Below are positions 25,506-34,607 of a stretch of DNA of 64,000 nucleotides, piece after piece; position 1 is the first letter of the stretch, and every line of letters starts with the position of its first letter. Under the pieces are notes generated by a model. That model was not told the origin of the DNA. It was given only the letters and a program-made list of their open reading frames with translations, and did not search any database. The position numbers and the translations under genes were made by a program. Origin of the DNA: Mycobacterium sp. 3519A (GTDB lineage Bacteria; Actinomycetota; Actinomycetes; Mycobacteriales; Mycobacteriaceae); assembly GCF_900240945.1 (NCBI RefSeq), contig NZ_OESG01000013.1, positions 1,426,001 through 1,490,000 on the forward strand, written 5' to 3'.

Positions 25506-25524
25506 ATCATATATGAAATATGAT
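25506..25524. promoter_or_regulatory. AT-rich palindrome, candidate GntR operator
   Basis: ATCATAT (25506-25512) and ATATGAT (25518-25524) flank a 5-nt spacer. The stretch is strikingly AT-rich for this genome and lies in the 178-bp gap between divergent FadE and SDR starts. The last gene of the plus-strand arm is a GntR regulator, so autoregulation through this site is likely. Confidence 0.5.
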
Positions 25525-25576
25525 GTGTGATTGACGGGGCCCTCAGTGGGCCTTGACAGCAAAAAGGGGTGATCAG

Positions 25577-26317
25577 GTGTCGTTGTTGGCCGGTCAGACC
25601 GCGGTCGTCACGGGCGGTGCGCAGGGTCTCGGATATGCCATCGCGGAGCAGTTCATCGCAGCGGGGGCGCGGGTGGTGCTGGGTGATCTGGACCTCGGCG
25701 CCACCGAAGCCGCGGCCAAGCAGTTGGGCGGCGACCAGGTGGCGCTTGCCGTGCGCTGCGACGTGACCAAGGCCGACGAGGTCGATGCGCTGGTGGCCGC
25801 CGCCGTCGACCGTTTCGGCGGCCTGGACATCATGGTCAACAACGCAGGCATCACCCGCGACGCGACACTGCGCAAGATGACCGAGGACCAGTTCGATCAA
25901 GTGATCGCCGTACATCTGAAGGGCACCTGGAACGGCACCAAGGCGGCCGCGGCGATCATGCGCGAGAACAAGCGCGGCGCGATCGTGAACATGTCGTCGA
26001 TCTCGGGCAAGGTCGGCCTGGTCGGGCAGACCAACTACTCGGCGGCCAAGGCGGGCATCGTCGGCATGACGAAGGCGGCCGCCAAGGAACTCGCGCACCT
26101 CGGTGTGCGGGTCAACGCGATTCAGCCGGGCCTGATCCGGTCGGCGATGACCGAAGCGATGCCGCAACGCATTTGGGACCAGAAGCTGGCCGAGGTGCCG
26201 ATGGGCCGAGCGGGCGAGCCCGCCGAGGTGGCCAAGGTCGCGTTGTTCTTGGCCAGCGATCTGTCGTCGTACATGACCGGCACGGTCCTCGAGGTCACCG
26301 GCGGAAGGCACATCTGA
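25577..26317 (+). CDS. SDR-family 3-hydroxyacyl-CoA/3-oxoacyl dehydrogenase (FabG-like)
   Basis: A 246-aa short-chain dehydrogenase with TGGAQGLG (cofactor), [12 protein letters not shown] with the active-site Ser, and YSAAK. Asp in VLGDLDLG at the end of beta-2 predicts NAD preference. In this operon it would oxidise the 3-hydroxyacyl-CoA to the 3-oxoacyl-CoA cleaved by the next gene's thiolase. GTG 25577 follows AGGGGTGA; an upstream in-frame start at 25553 lacks one. The stop overlaps the thiolase ATG (TGATG). Confidence 0.9.
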   Translation: MSLLAGQTAVVTGGAQGLGYAIAEQFIAAGARVVLGDLDLGATEAAAKQLGGDQVALAVRCDVTKADEVDALVAAAVDRFGGLDIMVNNAGITRDATLRKMTEDQFDQVIAVHLKGTWNGTKAAAAIMRENKRGAIVNMSSISGKVGLVGQTNYSAAKAGIVGMTKAAAKELAHLGVRVNAIQPGLIRSAMTEAMPQRIWDQKLAEVPMGRAGEPAEVAKVALFLASDLSSYMTGTVLEVTGGRHI

Positions 26318-27531
26318 TGCGTGAAGTTGTTGTCTGCGAACCTGTTCGGACACCGATCGGCCGCTACGGCGGCATGTTCAAATCGCTGACCGCCGTCGAC
26401 CTCGGCGTGGCCGCACTGAAGGGACTGCTGGAGCGCACCGGGATCGAGCCGGCAGCGGTCGACGACGTCATCCTCGGGCACTGCTACCCCAGCAGTGAGG
26501 CGCCCGCCATCGGACGCGTGGTGGCGTTGGACGCCGGGCTGCCCGTCACCGTGCCTGGCATGCAGGTCGACCGCCGGTGCGGTTCGGGATTGCAGGCCGT
26601 CATCCAGGCCGCGCTGCAAGTCGCCAACGGCGACAGCGACGTCGTCGTTGCCGGCGGCGCCGAAAGCATGAGCAACGTGACGTTCTACTCGACCGACATG
26701 CGGTGGGGTGGCGCTCGTAGCGGGGTGAAGGTGCACGACGGCCTCGCGCGCGGGCGCACCACCGCAGGCGGCAGGCACTACCCGGTTCCCGGCGGCATGC
26801 TCGAGACGGCGGAGAACCTGCGAAGGCAGTACGGCATCACGCGCGCCGAACAGGACGAACTGGCGGCGACCTCCCATCAACGCGCGGTCGCCGCGCAGAA
26901 GGACGGCATCCTCGCCGAGGAGATCATCCCGGTTGCGGTGCGCACCCGCCAGGGTGAGGAGCTGATCGACACCGACGAGCATCCGCGTGCCGACACCTCC
27001 GTCGAGTCACTGAGCAAGCTCAAACCTGTTCTGCTGGCTCAGGATCCAGACGCGACGGTGACAGCGGGCAACTCCAGTGGACAGAACGATGCCGCATCGA
27101 TGTGTCTGGTCACAACGCCGCAGAAGGCCGACGAACTGCAGCTGACACCGATGGTCCGGCTCGTGTCGTGGGGCTCCGCGGGCGTCGCGCCCAACATCAT
27201 GGGCATCGGCCCGGTATCCGCCACCGAAGTGGCGCTGGGAAGGGCCGGGCTGAAACTGTCGGACATCGACCTGATCGAACTCAACGAGGCTTTCGCCGCG
27301 CAGGCGCTCGCGGTGATGCGGGAGTGGCAGTTCGGCCCGGCCGATCTCGACCGGACGAATGTGCATGGTTCGGGAATCTCGCTGGGGCACCCGGTCGGTG
27401 CGACGGGCGGCCGGATGCTTGCGACGTTGGCGAGGGAGCTCAACCGGCGCGGCGCCCGCTACGGCCTGGAAACGATGTGCATCGGTGGGGGACAGGGCCT
27501 GGCTGCGGTGTTCGAGCGGGTCGGCGCATGA
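26317..27531 (+). CDS. Acetyl-CoA acyltransferase (thiolase)
   Basis: A 404-aa thiolase of the degradative FadA type. The acyl-accepting Cys88 is in DRRCGSGLQA, the His in HGSGISLGHPVGATGGR and the second Cys in MCIGGGQG, so all three catalytic elements are present. It would cleave 3-oxoacyl-CoA made by the preceding SDR, releasing acetyl- or propionyl-CoA. It overlaps the SDR stop by 1 nt and the next FadE start by 4 nt, so the operon is tightly coupled. Confidence 0.94.
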   Translation: MREVVVCEPVRTPIGRYGGMFKSLTAVDLGVAALKGLLERTGIEPAAVDDVILGHCYPSSEAPAIGRVVALDAGLPVTVPGMQVDRRCGSGLQAVIQAALQVANGDSDVVVAGGAESMSNVTFYSTDMRWGGARSGVKVHDGLARGRTTAGGRHYPVPGGMLETAENLRRQYGITRAEQDELAATSHQRAVAAQKDGILAEEIIPVAVRTRQGEELIDTDEHPRADTSVESLSKLKPVLLAQDPDATVTAGNSSGQNDAASMCLVTTPQKADELQLTPMVRLVSWGSAGVAPNIMGIGPVSATEVALGRAGLKLSDIDLIELNEAFAAQALAVMREWQFGPADLDRTNVHGSGISLGHPVGATGGRMLATLARELNRRGARYGLETMCIGGGQGLAAVFERVGA

Positions 27532-28721
27532 CACGACTGGCGCAGACGCTCGGGCTCACCGAGTTCCAGACCGAGATCGTCGCGACGGTCCGGCAATTCG
27601 TCGACAAAGAGATCATCCCGACCGCGCAGGAACTCGAGCACACCGACACCTACCCGCAGGCCATCGTCGACGCGATGAAGGAGATGGGGCTGTTCGGGTT
27701 GATGATCCCCGAGGAGTACGGCGGGCTCGGTGAGTCACTACTGACCTACGCGTTGTGTGTGGAGGAGCTCGCCCGCGGCTGGATGAGCATCTCGGGTGTG
27801 ATCAACACACACTTCATCGTGGCGTACATGATTCGCCAGCACGGCACCGATCGTCAGAAGCAGCATTACCTGCCCCGGATGGCCACCGGCGAGACCCGCG
27901 GCGCGTTCTCGATGTCCGAGCCGGAACTGGGCTCCGACGTCGCCGCGATCCGCACCAGGGCCACGCGTAACGACGACGGCACCTACACCATCGACGGCCA
28001 GAAGATGTGGTTGACCAACGGCGGCAGCTCGACCTTGGTCGCCGTGCTGGTGCGCACCGACGAAGGCGCGGACAAACCGCACCGCAACCTGACCGCGTTC
28101 CTGATCGAAAAGCCCACGGGCTTCGGCGAAGTCGCACCAGGGATGACGATTCCCGGCAAGATCGACAAGCTCGGCTACAAGGGCATCGACACGACCGAGT
28201 TGATCTTCGACGGCTACGTCGCGAGCGCCGACGACATCCTCGGTGAAGCACCCGGCCAGGGTTTCTTCCAGATGATGGACGGTATCGAGGTGGGCCGCGT
28301 CAACGTTTCGGCCAGGGCGTGTGGCGTCGGCATCCGCGCATTCGAACTCGCGGTGCGATATGCGCAGCAGCGCCAGACGTTCGGCAGGCCGATCGCCGAC
28401 CACCAGGCCATCGCGTTCCAATTGGCGGAGATGGCAACGAAAATCGAGGCCGCGCACCTGATGATGGTCAACGCCGCCCGGCTCAAGGACTCCGGGGAGC
28501 GCAACGACGTCGCGGCGGGAATGGCGAAATACCTGGCGAGCGAATTCTGCGCCGAGGTCACTCAGCAGAGCTTCCGCATCCACGGCGGCTACGGGTATTC
28601 GAAGGAATACGAGATCGAGCGGTTGATGCGCGACGCGCCGTTCCTGTTGATCGGCGAGGGCACCAGCGAGATTCAGAAGAACATCATCAGCAAGCGACTG
28701 CTCGCCGACTACCGGATCTGA
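27528..28721 (+). CDS. Acyl-CoA dehydrogenase (FadE)
   Basis: A 397-aa flavoenzyme with AFSMSEPELGSDVAAIRTRA and IDGQKMWLTNGG at the flavin site and IGEGTSEIQKNII near residue 377, which carries the catalytic Glu. It is the second FadE of this divergent unit; both are full-length and homomeric-looking, so the unit may handle two chain lengths or two dehydrogenation steps. ATGA overlap with the thiolase. Confidence 0.92.
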   Translation: MTRLAQTLGLTEFQTEIVATVRQFVDKEIIPTAQELEHTDTYPQAIVDAMKEMGLFGLMIPEEYGGLGESLLTYALCVEELARGWMSISGVINTHFIVAYMIRQHGTDRQKQHYLPRMATGETRGAFSMSEPELGSDVAAIRTRATRNDDGTYTIDGQKMWLTNGGSSTLVAVLVRTDEGADKPHRNLTAFLIEKPTGFGEVAPGMTIPGKIDKLGYKGIDTTELIFDGYVASADDILGEAPGQGFFQMMDGIEVGRVNVSARACGVGIRAFELAVRYAQQRQTFGRPIADHQAIAFQLAEMATKIEAAHLMMVNAARLKDSGERNDVAAGMAKYLASEFCAEVTQQSFRIHGGYGYSKEYEIERLMRDAPFLLIGEGTSEIQKNIISKRLLADYRI

Positions 28722-28722
28722 T

Positions 28723-29391
28723 ATGTCCGCACCCGAGTTCGCGTTCCGGCCACAGTTGGCCGAGGACGTCGCGCGCTATGTCCGCAGGCGCATCTTCGAC
28801 GGCACATATGCTGCGGGCCAATACATCCGGCTGGATCAGCTGGCCGTCGAACTGGGGGTCAGCGTCACGCCGGTGCGCGAGGCGCTCTTCGTGCTGAGCG
28901 CGGAAGGGCTGCTCGCCCAGCAGCCCCGGCGCGGCTTCGCGGTGGTCCCGGTGACCGCTCGGGATCTGGCTGACGTCGCGAACGTGCAGGCCCACATCGG
29001 CGGCGAACTCGCCGCGCGGGCCGCCGCGAACATCACCGAGGCGCAGATCAGGGAACTGGAGAAGATTCAGACCGAACTCGAAGACGCCTACGTCGCCGAC
29101 GACGACGAGCGCGCCGTACGGCTGAATCACGAGTTTCACAAGGCGATCAACGTGGCCGCCGATTCGCCCAAGCTCGCCCAGTTGATGTCGCAGATCACCC
29201 GCTACGCGCCCGAGTCGGTGTTCCCGACCATCGCGGGCTGGCCGGAACAGTCGACCGACCATCACCGGAAGTTGCTGGCCGCGCTGGAGGCACACGACGA
29301 GACCCTCGCCCGCACCGCGATGTCCGAGCATCTTGCCGCCGGTGCGGCGCCGTTGATCGAGCACCTCACCGCCCGCGGGGTGGTCGACTAA
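28723..29391 (+). CDS. GntR/FadR-family regulator with FCD ligand domain
   Basis: A 222-aa regulator with an N-terminal winged helix-turn-helix (about residues 12-75: RRRIFDGTYAAGQYIRLDQLAVELGVS, VTPVREALFVLSAEGLL) and an all-helical FCD domain whose conserved Asp/His residues (NHEFHKAI, DHHRKLLAAL) normally bind a metal and an organic acid or acyl-CoA. It starts 1 nt after the FadE stop and so belongs to the operon it probably controls through the palindrome at 25506-25524. Confidence 0.9.
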   Translation: MSAPEFAFRPQLAEDVARYVRRRIFDGTYAAGQYIRLDQLAVELGVSVTPVREALFVLSAEGLLAQQPRRGFAVVPVTARDLADVANVQAHIGGELAARAAANITEAQIRELEKIQTELEDAYVADDDERAVRLNHEFHKAINVAADSPKLAQLMSQITRYAPESVFPTIAGWPEQSTDHHRKLLAALEAHDETLARTAMSEHLAAGAAPLIEHLTARGVVD

Positions 29392-29396
29392 TCGCG

Positions 29397-29457
29397 GCGA
29401 GCAGACGCAAACTTGCCCGTTTTTCGGCCAAATTTGTGCGAGTTTACGTCTGCTCGC
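29397..29457. repeat. Intergenic palindrome family A, copy 2
   Basis: GCGAGCAGACGCAAACT (29397-29413) pairs with 29441-29457 with one mismatch; the loop is 27 nt. It lies between the convergent GntR and acyl-CoA synthetase genes. The right arm encodes the last residues (REQT) and the TAA stop of the synthetase, so the element has become part of that coding sequence. Confidence 0.8.
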
Positions 29458-30934
29458 GCAACAAAGCCCGCAACTTACGCGCGTCGACCTTGCCCGTTGT
29501 GCCGCGTGGCACCTCGTCGTCGGACGACAGCAGCAGCCACACGGTGGGAACCTTGAAGGCGCTGAGCCGTTTTCGCGCCTCGGCGCGCAGTTGCTCGACG
29601 CTGCTATCGGTCACCACGACCGCGCCGACGGCCCCGGCCACCTCGGTGACATAGGCGTTCTGCACGACGTCGATACCCCGCAGCGCCTGCTCGACCTCGC
29701 TGGGGTAGACGGTGGCGCCGCTGACCTTGAACATGTCGTCGGAGCGGCCGTGGTAGAACAGGAATCCGTCGTCGTCGAGGTGGCCGAGATCGCCGGTGGG
29801 GTAGTAGCCGTCCGCGGTGTACACCTCCTCGCGACCGCGACGGCAGATTCCCCGCAGCATGTGCGGCCCCCGAAGCTGGATCATGCCGATGGTCCCCGCG
29901 GGAACCGGTTCGCCCGTATCGGGGTCGACGATCCGCACCTGCATGCCGTCGAACGGCTTGCCGCAGCTACCCCAGGCCGATCGCGGCATGTCGGTGTCGG
30001 CGGGATAGCCGCAGTACGGTCCGAACGATTCGGTCATCCCGAACAGTTTCGCGCGCGCACCGGGTGGCGCGCGATGCTCCGGCGGCAACAGCGCCTCGAG
30101 GCTGCCCGTTCGCAGCGCCGACAGATCCGCATCGACGAAGGAGGATTTGCGTGCCAGCGCCTCGGCCTGATCGGGCCAGCCGCGAAACAGCGTGACGCGT
30201 TCGCGTGCCAGCAGTTTCAGCGTGCTCTCCGGCTGCGGGGTCTCCTCGGTCACCAGCGTCGCGCCGGCCAGCAGCGCCGACAGCACGCCGCTGCCGAAAC
30301 CGCCCACCCAGAAGAAGGGCATCGGCAGGTACAGCCGGGTGTCGGCGTCGATGCAGCGCGCGGCCAGACCGGATCGCACCGCGGCCAACGCGTTGCCATG
30401 CGAGTGGATGACCCCCTTCGGCGGCCCGCTGCTGCCGGAGGTGAAGATGACGACCAGTGTGTCGCTTCCGGTCACGGCGGCGGTCACCGCGTCGATGCTC
30501 CGCTCGGAGTTCGTCAACTGCTCGGGAGTCCAGACTGCTTGCAGTGCAGGAAGTTCAGGCGTGTCCACGACGCCGGCGATGTCGTCGAGATAGCGGTGGC
30601 CGCGGAACTCGTCGACCGTGATCAGCAGCTGCACCGCGGCGGCCCGCAGTTGCAGCGCCAGTTCCGGCGGCCGCAGTAGCGTGCTCAGCGGCACCAGTAC
30701 GGCGCCGATGCGCGTGAGCGCCATCGCGATCTGCACCCATCGCGCGCCGTTGGGCATGATCAGGCCGACGCGGGTGCCCTTGCCGACGCCTGCGTCGAGG
30801 AATCCGGCGGCCATCGCACGGCTGGACTGGTCCAGTTCGGCGTAGGTGAGCCGCAACTCGGTGTCGATGACCATCGCCTTGTCACCGAATTCCTCGGCCC
30901 GAAACCTCAGCAGCCGGTCGATGGTGTCAGGCAT
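29444..30934 (-). CDS. Acyl-CoA synthetase (FadD), AMP-forming
   Basis: A 496-aa adenylate-forming enzyme that activates a carboxylic acid to acyl-CoA through acyl-AMP. It has FTSGSSGPPKGV (phosphate-binding loop, about residue 170), the LFGMTESFG adenine motif, YPTGDLGHLDDDGF and a C-terminal TTGKVDARKL with the catalytic Lys. ATG 30934 overlaps the stop of the next upstream synthetase by 8 nt; the longer frame is an extension into that gene. Last gene of a six-gene minus-strand run. Its final codons lie in palindrome A. Confidence 0.92.
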   Translation of the reverse strand: MPDTIDRLLRFRAEEFGDKAMVIDTELRLTYAELDQSSRAMAAGFLDAGVGKGTRVGLIMPNGARWVQIAMALTRIGAVLVPLSTLLRPPELALQLRAAAVQLLITVDEFRGHRYLDDIAGVVDTPELPALQAVWTPEQLTNSERSIDAVTAAVTGSDTLVVIFTSGSSGPPKGVIHSHGNALAAVRSGLAARCIDADTRLYLPMPFFWVGGFGSGVLSALLAGATLVTEETPQPESTLKLLARERVTLFRGWPDQAEALARKSSFVDADLSALRTGSLEALLPPEHRAPPGARAKLFGMTESFGPYCGYPADTDMPRSAWGSCGKPFDGMQVRIVDPDTGEPVPAGTIGMIQLRGPHMLRGICRRGREEVYTADGYYPTGDLGHLDDDGFLFYHGRSDDMFKVSGATVYPSEVEQALRGIDVVQNAYVTEVAGAVGAVVVTDSSVEQLRAEARKRLSAFKVPTVWLLLSSDDEVPRGTTGKVDARKLRALLREQT

Positions 30935-32411
30935 CGAACATCTTCTGCAGCGCGGCGAGGTCGACCTTGCCGCTGGACAGCACCGGAATGGTCGAGCGCG
31001 GCAGGGCGACAAACCGTTTCGGAATCTTGTAGGCCGACAGCTCGGCCCTCAGCCGGTCACGCACCGCTGCTTCGTCGAACTCGCCGTCGTCCTCCAGTGC
31101 GATCACGGCTGCGACCACCTGACCGCGCTCGGGATCCGGCAAGCCCACCACGTGCGCGACGGTTCCGCCGGTCACCTTGGCGATCGCACGTTCCACTTCG
31201 GCAGGCGCGACATTGGCTCCCGCGGTCTTGATCATCGAACCGCGCCTGCCGAGGAAGTAGACGAAGCCGTCGGCGTCGGTGCGCACCAGGTCCCCGGTGT
31301 GGAACCAGCCGTCCTCGTCGAAGCACTCCTCGCGGCTGAGTTTGTAGTACCGCTGCATCAGATACGGGCCGCGGATGCACAATTCGCCGTCGACGATCTT
31401 GGTGTCGAAGCCCAGTGCGGGCTTGCCGAACGAACCCCGCCGGTGCTCGGGCTGGTCGGACTCGTCGGCGCTTATCGTGATGACACTGCCGGCTTCGGTC
31501 ATACCCAGCATGGTGTGGCGCAGTTCGGGATCGGCGGGGCGCACCTCGGGCGCCATGATCGGATACAGGTTGCCGCGCCGGATCGACGACAGGTCACGGC
31601 CGGGCAGGCTGGGGTGATGGGCCAGGTGAGCGATGCCCGCCACGAAACCGTTTGTCATCGTCGGTTTTTCGGCCTCAAGTAGGTCCAGTGTCTGCGCCGG
31701 GTCGACGGCATTGGAGCACAGCAGCGTGGAGCCTGCCAGCAGGGTGGCCAGCGCCGCGAACGCGATGCCGCCGATCCAGAAGAACGGGGAGTTGCAGAAC
31801 AGCTTGTCGTCCGCGGTCAGCCCGCGGATCTCGTTGAGCACCCGCTGATGGTCGAGCAGGGAGAAGTGCGTGTGCACCACGCCTTTGGGGATGCTCGTCG
31901 AACCGGACGTGTACACGATCGCCAGCAGATCCGATTCCTCGACGTCGCGCTCCAGCGCCTCCAACCGCCAGGCCTCCGCCGTGTCGTCCGGTTCGGTGTC
32001 GATCAGCACATGCCGTAACAGCGGGGCGGCGTCCTTGACGGCGGCGAGGCGGTCACGGTAGTCATGTCCGCGAAACGCTGCTGCGGCAAGCAGGATTTCG
32101 GTGTCGCTGTGCGCCAATTGCGTCGCGAGTTCGGGCGCGGTGGCGAACGTCGAGAACGGGACGACGACGGCGCCGATGCGGGCGGCCGCCAGCATCGCGA
32201 TGATCCAGTCGCCGCCGTTGGGGTACAGGACGCCGATGTGGCTGCCCTTGCCGGCGCCCAGGCCGATCAAGCCGCGGGCCAGCCGCGCGGAGCGGCGTTC
32301 GGCGTCGGCGTAGCTGAGGCGCTCGCCGTCGCACACCAGCAGCTCGTGCTCGCCGCGGGTGCGGGCCTGATGCTCCAGGACGGCACCGACGGTCAATGAG
32401 TCAGGTGGCAT
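30927..32411 (-). CDS. Acyl-CoA synthetase (FadD), second of three
   Basis: A 494-aa AMP-forming acyl-CoA synthetase: YTSGSTSIPKGV, MLGMTEAGS, FHTGDLVRTDADGFVYFLGR and a C-terminal LSSGKVDLAAL. It is clearly paralogous to the downstream synthetase (similar length and motif spacing) but diverged, so the two probably activate different intermediates. ATG 32411 overlaps the upstream stop by 11 nt. Confidence 0.92.
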   Translation of the reverse strand: MPPDSLTVGAVLEHQARTRGEHELLVCDGERLSYADAERRSARLARGLIGLGAGKGSHIGVLYPNGGDWIIAMLAAARIGAVVVPFSTFATAPELATQLAHSDTEILLAAAAFRGHDYRDRLAAVKDAAPLLRHVLIDTEPDDTAEAWRLEALERDVEESDLLAIVYTSGSTSIPKGVVHTHFSLLDHQRVLNEIRGLTADDKLFCNSPFFWIGGIAFAALATLLAGSTLLCSNAVDPAQTLDLLEAEKPTMTNGFVAGIAHLAHHPSLPGRDLSSIRRGNLYPIMAPEVRPADPELRHTMLGMTEAGSVITISADESDQPEHRRGSFGKPALGFDTKIVDGELCIRGPYLMQRYYKLSREECFDEDGWFHTGDLVRTDADGFVYFLGRRGSMIKTAGANVAPAEVERAIAKVTGGTVAHVVGLPDPERGQVVAAVIALEDDGEFDEAAVRDRLRAELSAYKIPKRFVALPRSTIPVLSSGKVDLAALQKMFDA

Positions 32412-33822
32412 GTTCGACGTGCTGGGTGAAGAAGGCACGGACCGCGCTGAGATCAGCCTTGCCGGAAGGTGTTCGGGGGATCTGGTCGACGATCACAATG
32501 TCGCTGGGAATCTCGTAGCGTGCCAGCCTTGTCCGCAGGAACTCGATCAGCACGGCGGCCTCGACCGGTGTGCGCAGCTCCACCAACGCCACCGGCGTCT
32601 CGCCGAGACGGTCGTCTGGCCTGCCGACGACGGCCGCACCGCGCACCGCGGGATGGCTCTCCAGCGCGGCGCGCACGTCGTCGGGCATCACCTTGAAACC
32701 ACCGCGGATGATCGCCTGATCGGCGCGGCCGAGGATCCACAGGAAGCCGTCGTCGTCGATGCGGGCCATATCGGTGGTCCGCATCCACACCGCTGACGGC
32801 CCCAGCTGCCCCGGTTTGACCTCCAGCAGGCCGGGCCGGCCAGCTGGCAGCGGGGCGCCGTCCTCGTCGACCACCCGCAGCTGTGCGCCAAGGCTGGCCC
32901 TGCCCACGCTGCCACGCTTGTCCCGCCAGTACCTCTGGTAATCGGTCAGCGTCCAGCCCGCCACCCCGCCGCCGAATTCCGTTGCGGCGTAGGACGTGAG
33001 CACGGGGATACCGAACTTGGCCGTGAACGCGTCGGCGTCGTCGGCCGACAGCGGCGCGGTGCCCGAGGTGACCGCCCGAATGCTTGCCAGGTCGTCGCGG
33101 GTCAAATCGGAGTGCAACACGGTGCGCAGCGCGGCGGGCACCAGCGATACCGCACGGGGCCGATGCCGCCGCACCGCATCGGCCCACTCGTCCAGCTCGA
33201 ACCGATCGAGCAGCGCGAACGCCCTTGCCTCGCAGACGCACTGCAGCACCCGAAAGACGCCGCCGATGTGCACCATCGGGGCGCTGACGATCGCCACGCC
33301 GCGCCGCACCTCGGTGGGCATCGGCGACGTGATCACGCTGTGCGCCAACATGTCATATGTCAGGTCGATCCGCTTGGGCGGACCGGTCGTTCCGCTGGTC
33401 AACATCCGCACCGCGACACCGGTTGACTCGGCCGCGACGGTGGGCACACGCGGTGCGTCGTCGTCGAGACCCGCCAGCGGAACCCGAGCGGGCCCGTCGG
33501 GAACCAGCGACGTGAGATCGTCGGGTTGCCCGATCACGACCGGCAGGTTCAGCGCGGCGATCTCGGCGCGGGTCCGGTCGTCGCCACGGGACGGATTGAT
33601 GGTGACGACGGTGCCGCCGCCAAGCAGAACGCCGAGGAACGCGGCGACCTGCGCGGGATCATTGCGCAGCAGCATGCCGACTTCGGCTGCGCCGGCGGCC
33701 GATATCCGATTCGCAAGCTCGCCGATCCGGCGCCAGGTGGACCAGCGACCGTGGTACTCGATGGCCGCCGCATCGGGTTGCAGCGCCAACACGTCGGCGA
33801 TCCGCCGCCGCAGTGCGTGCAT
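32401..33822 (-). CDS. Acyl-CoA synthetase (FadD), third of three, divergent P-loop
   Basis: A 473-aa adenylate-forming enzyme, shorter than its two downstream neighbours. The phosphate loop reads LTSGTTGPPKRI, with Arg-Ile replacing the usual Gly-Val after the Lys; the adenine region is SYAATEFGGG and the C-terminus TPSGKADLSAV keeps the catalytic Lys. ATG 33822 shares one base with the upstream stop (TGATG); a 700-codon frame through this gene reaches into the hydratase in another register and is not real. Confidence 0.88.
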   Translation of the reverse strand: MHALRRRIADVLALQPDAAAIEYHGRWSTWRRIGELANRISAAGAAEVGMLLRNDPAQVAAFLGVLLGGGTVVTINPSRGDDRTRAEIAALNLPVVIGQPDDLTSLVPDGPARVPLAGLDDDAPRVPTVAAESTGVAVRMLTSGTTGPPKRIDLTYDMLAHSVITSPMPTEVRRGVAIVSAPMVHIGGVFRVLQCVCEARAFALLDRFELDEWADAVRRHRPRAVSLVPAALRTVLHSDLTRDDLASIRAVTSGTAPLSADDADAFTAKFGIPVLTSYAATEFGGGVAGWTLTDYQRYWRDKRGSVGRASLGAQLRVVDEDGAPLPAGRPGLLEVKPGQLGPSAVWMRTTDMARIDDDGFLWILGRADQAIIRGGFKVMPDDVRAALESHPAVRGAAVVGRPDDRLGETPVALVELRTPVEAAVLIEFLRTRLARYEIPSDIVIVDQIPRTPSGKADLSAVRAFFTQHVEHAT

Positions 33823-34607
33823 CAGCGGACCCTCGGGGTGGCGGTTGGGCTCGCACCTCCGGCGGCCAATTCGGCCTGCCCGAGCGGATTTCCAAGCCGG
33901 GTGTAGATCAGGTTCTGCTCGAGCGCCACCCGGTACGGCTTGTCCAGCGACTCCCAGATCGCCTTCACCGTGCCCTGCGTCGCCGACGGAGGTTTGGCGG
34001 CGATCGCCGCGGCGATCTCGTATGCGCGGGCCCACAGCCGGTCGCGTGCCACGATTTCGGACACCAGCCCGATCCGCAGCGCGGTGTCGGCGCCGACACG
34101 TTCGTCGTTGCCCATCAACGCCATTCGCAGTGATTCGCCAAGGCCGACCCGGCGCATCAACCCGATCGGTTCCAGGGCGCACACCAGTCCGGCGCTCACG
34201 TGCGAGTCGAAGAACGTCGCGTCGTCGGAGCAGATCACGACGTCGGACTCGTTGACGAAGTAGAACGCCCCCGCCGTGCACATACCGTGCACCGCGCACA
34301 CGACCGGCTTCCACATCTTCTGCCACTTCGGGCTCAGCGCTTCGCCCGGATCCTCGTGATTCCAGACGTTGTCGGGCTGACCGTAGGACGCCTTGGTGTC
34401 CAGGCCTGCGCTGAACGCCCGGTCGCCGGCGGCGCGGAGCACGACGGCGTGCACCCGGTCGTCGAGCTTGACCACCCGCCAGGCCTCGGCCATCTCCTCG
34501 CACATGGTCCTGTTGAACGCATTCAGCGATGTCGGTCTGTTCAGCGTGATCGTCGCGACATGATCGACGGAATCCACGTCAAGCAGGATCGTCTCGAAGG
34601 CCGTCAT
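33822..34607 (-). CDS. Enoyl-CoA hydratase/isomerase (crotonase fold)
   Basis: A 261-aa crotonase-family protein. The oxyanion-hole loops are around AGDRAFSAGLDTKA and AVHGMCTAGAFYFV. In place of the first crotonase Glu the loop reads FFDSHVSAGLV, as in several mycobacterial EchA proteins, so hydratase activity is not assured; isomerase, hydrolase or C-C lyase activity is possible. ATG 34607 overlaps the preceding stop by 4 nt; a GTG two codons earlier is an alternative start. Confidence 0.86.
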   Translation of the reverse strand: MTAFETILLDVDSVDHVATITLNRPTSLNAFNRTMCEEMAEAWRVVKLDDRVHAVVLRAAGDRAFSAGLDTKASYGQPDNVWNHEDPGEALSPKWQKMWKPVVCAVHGMCTAGAFYFVNESDVVICSDDATFFDSHVSAGLVCALEPIGLMRRVGLGESLRMALMGNDERVGADTALRIGLVSEIVARDRLWARAYEIAAAIAAKPPSATQGTVKAIWESLDKPYRVALEQNLIYTRLGNPLGQAELAAGGASPTATPRVR

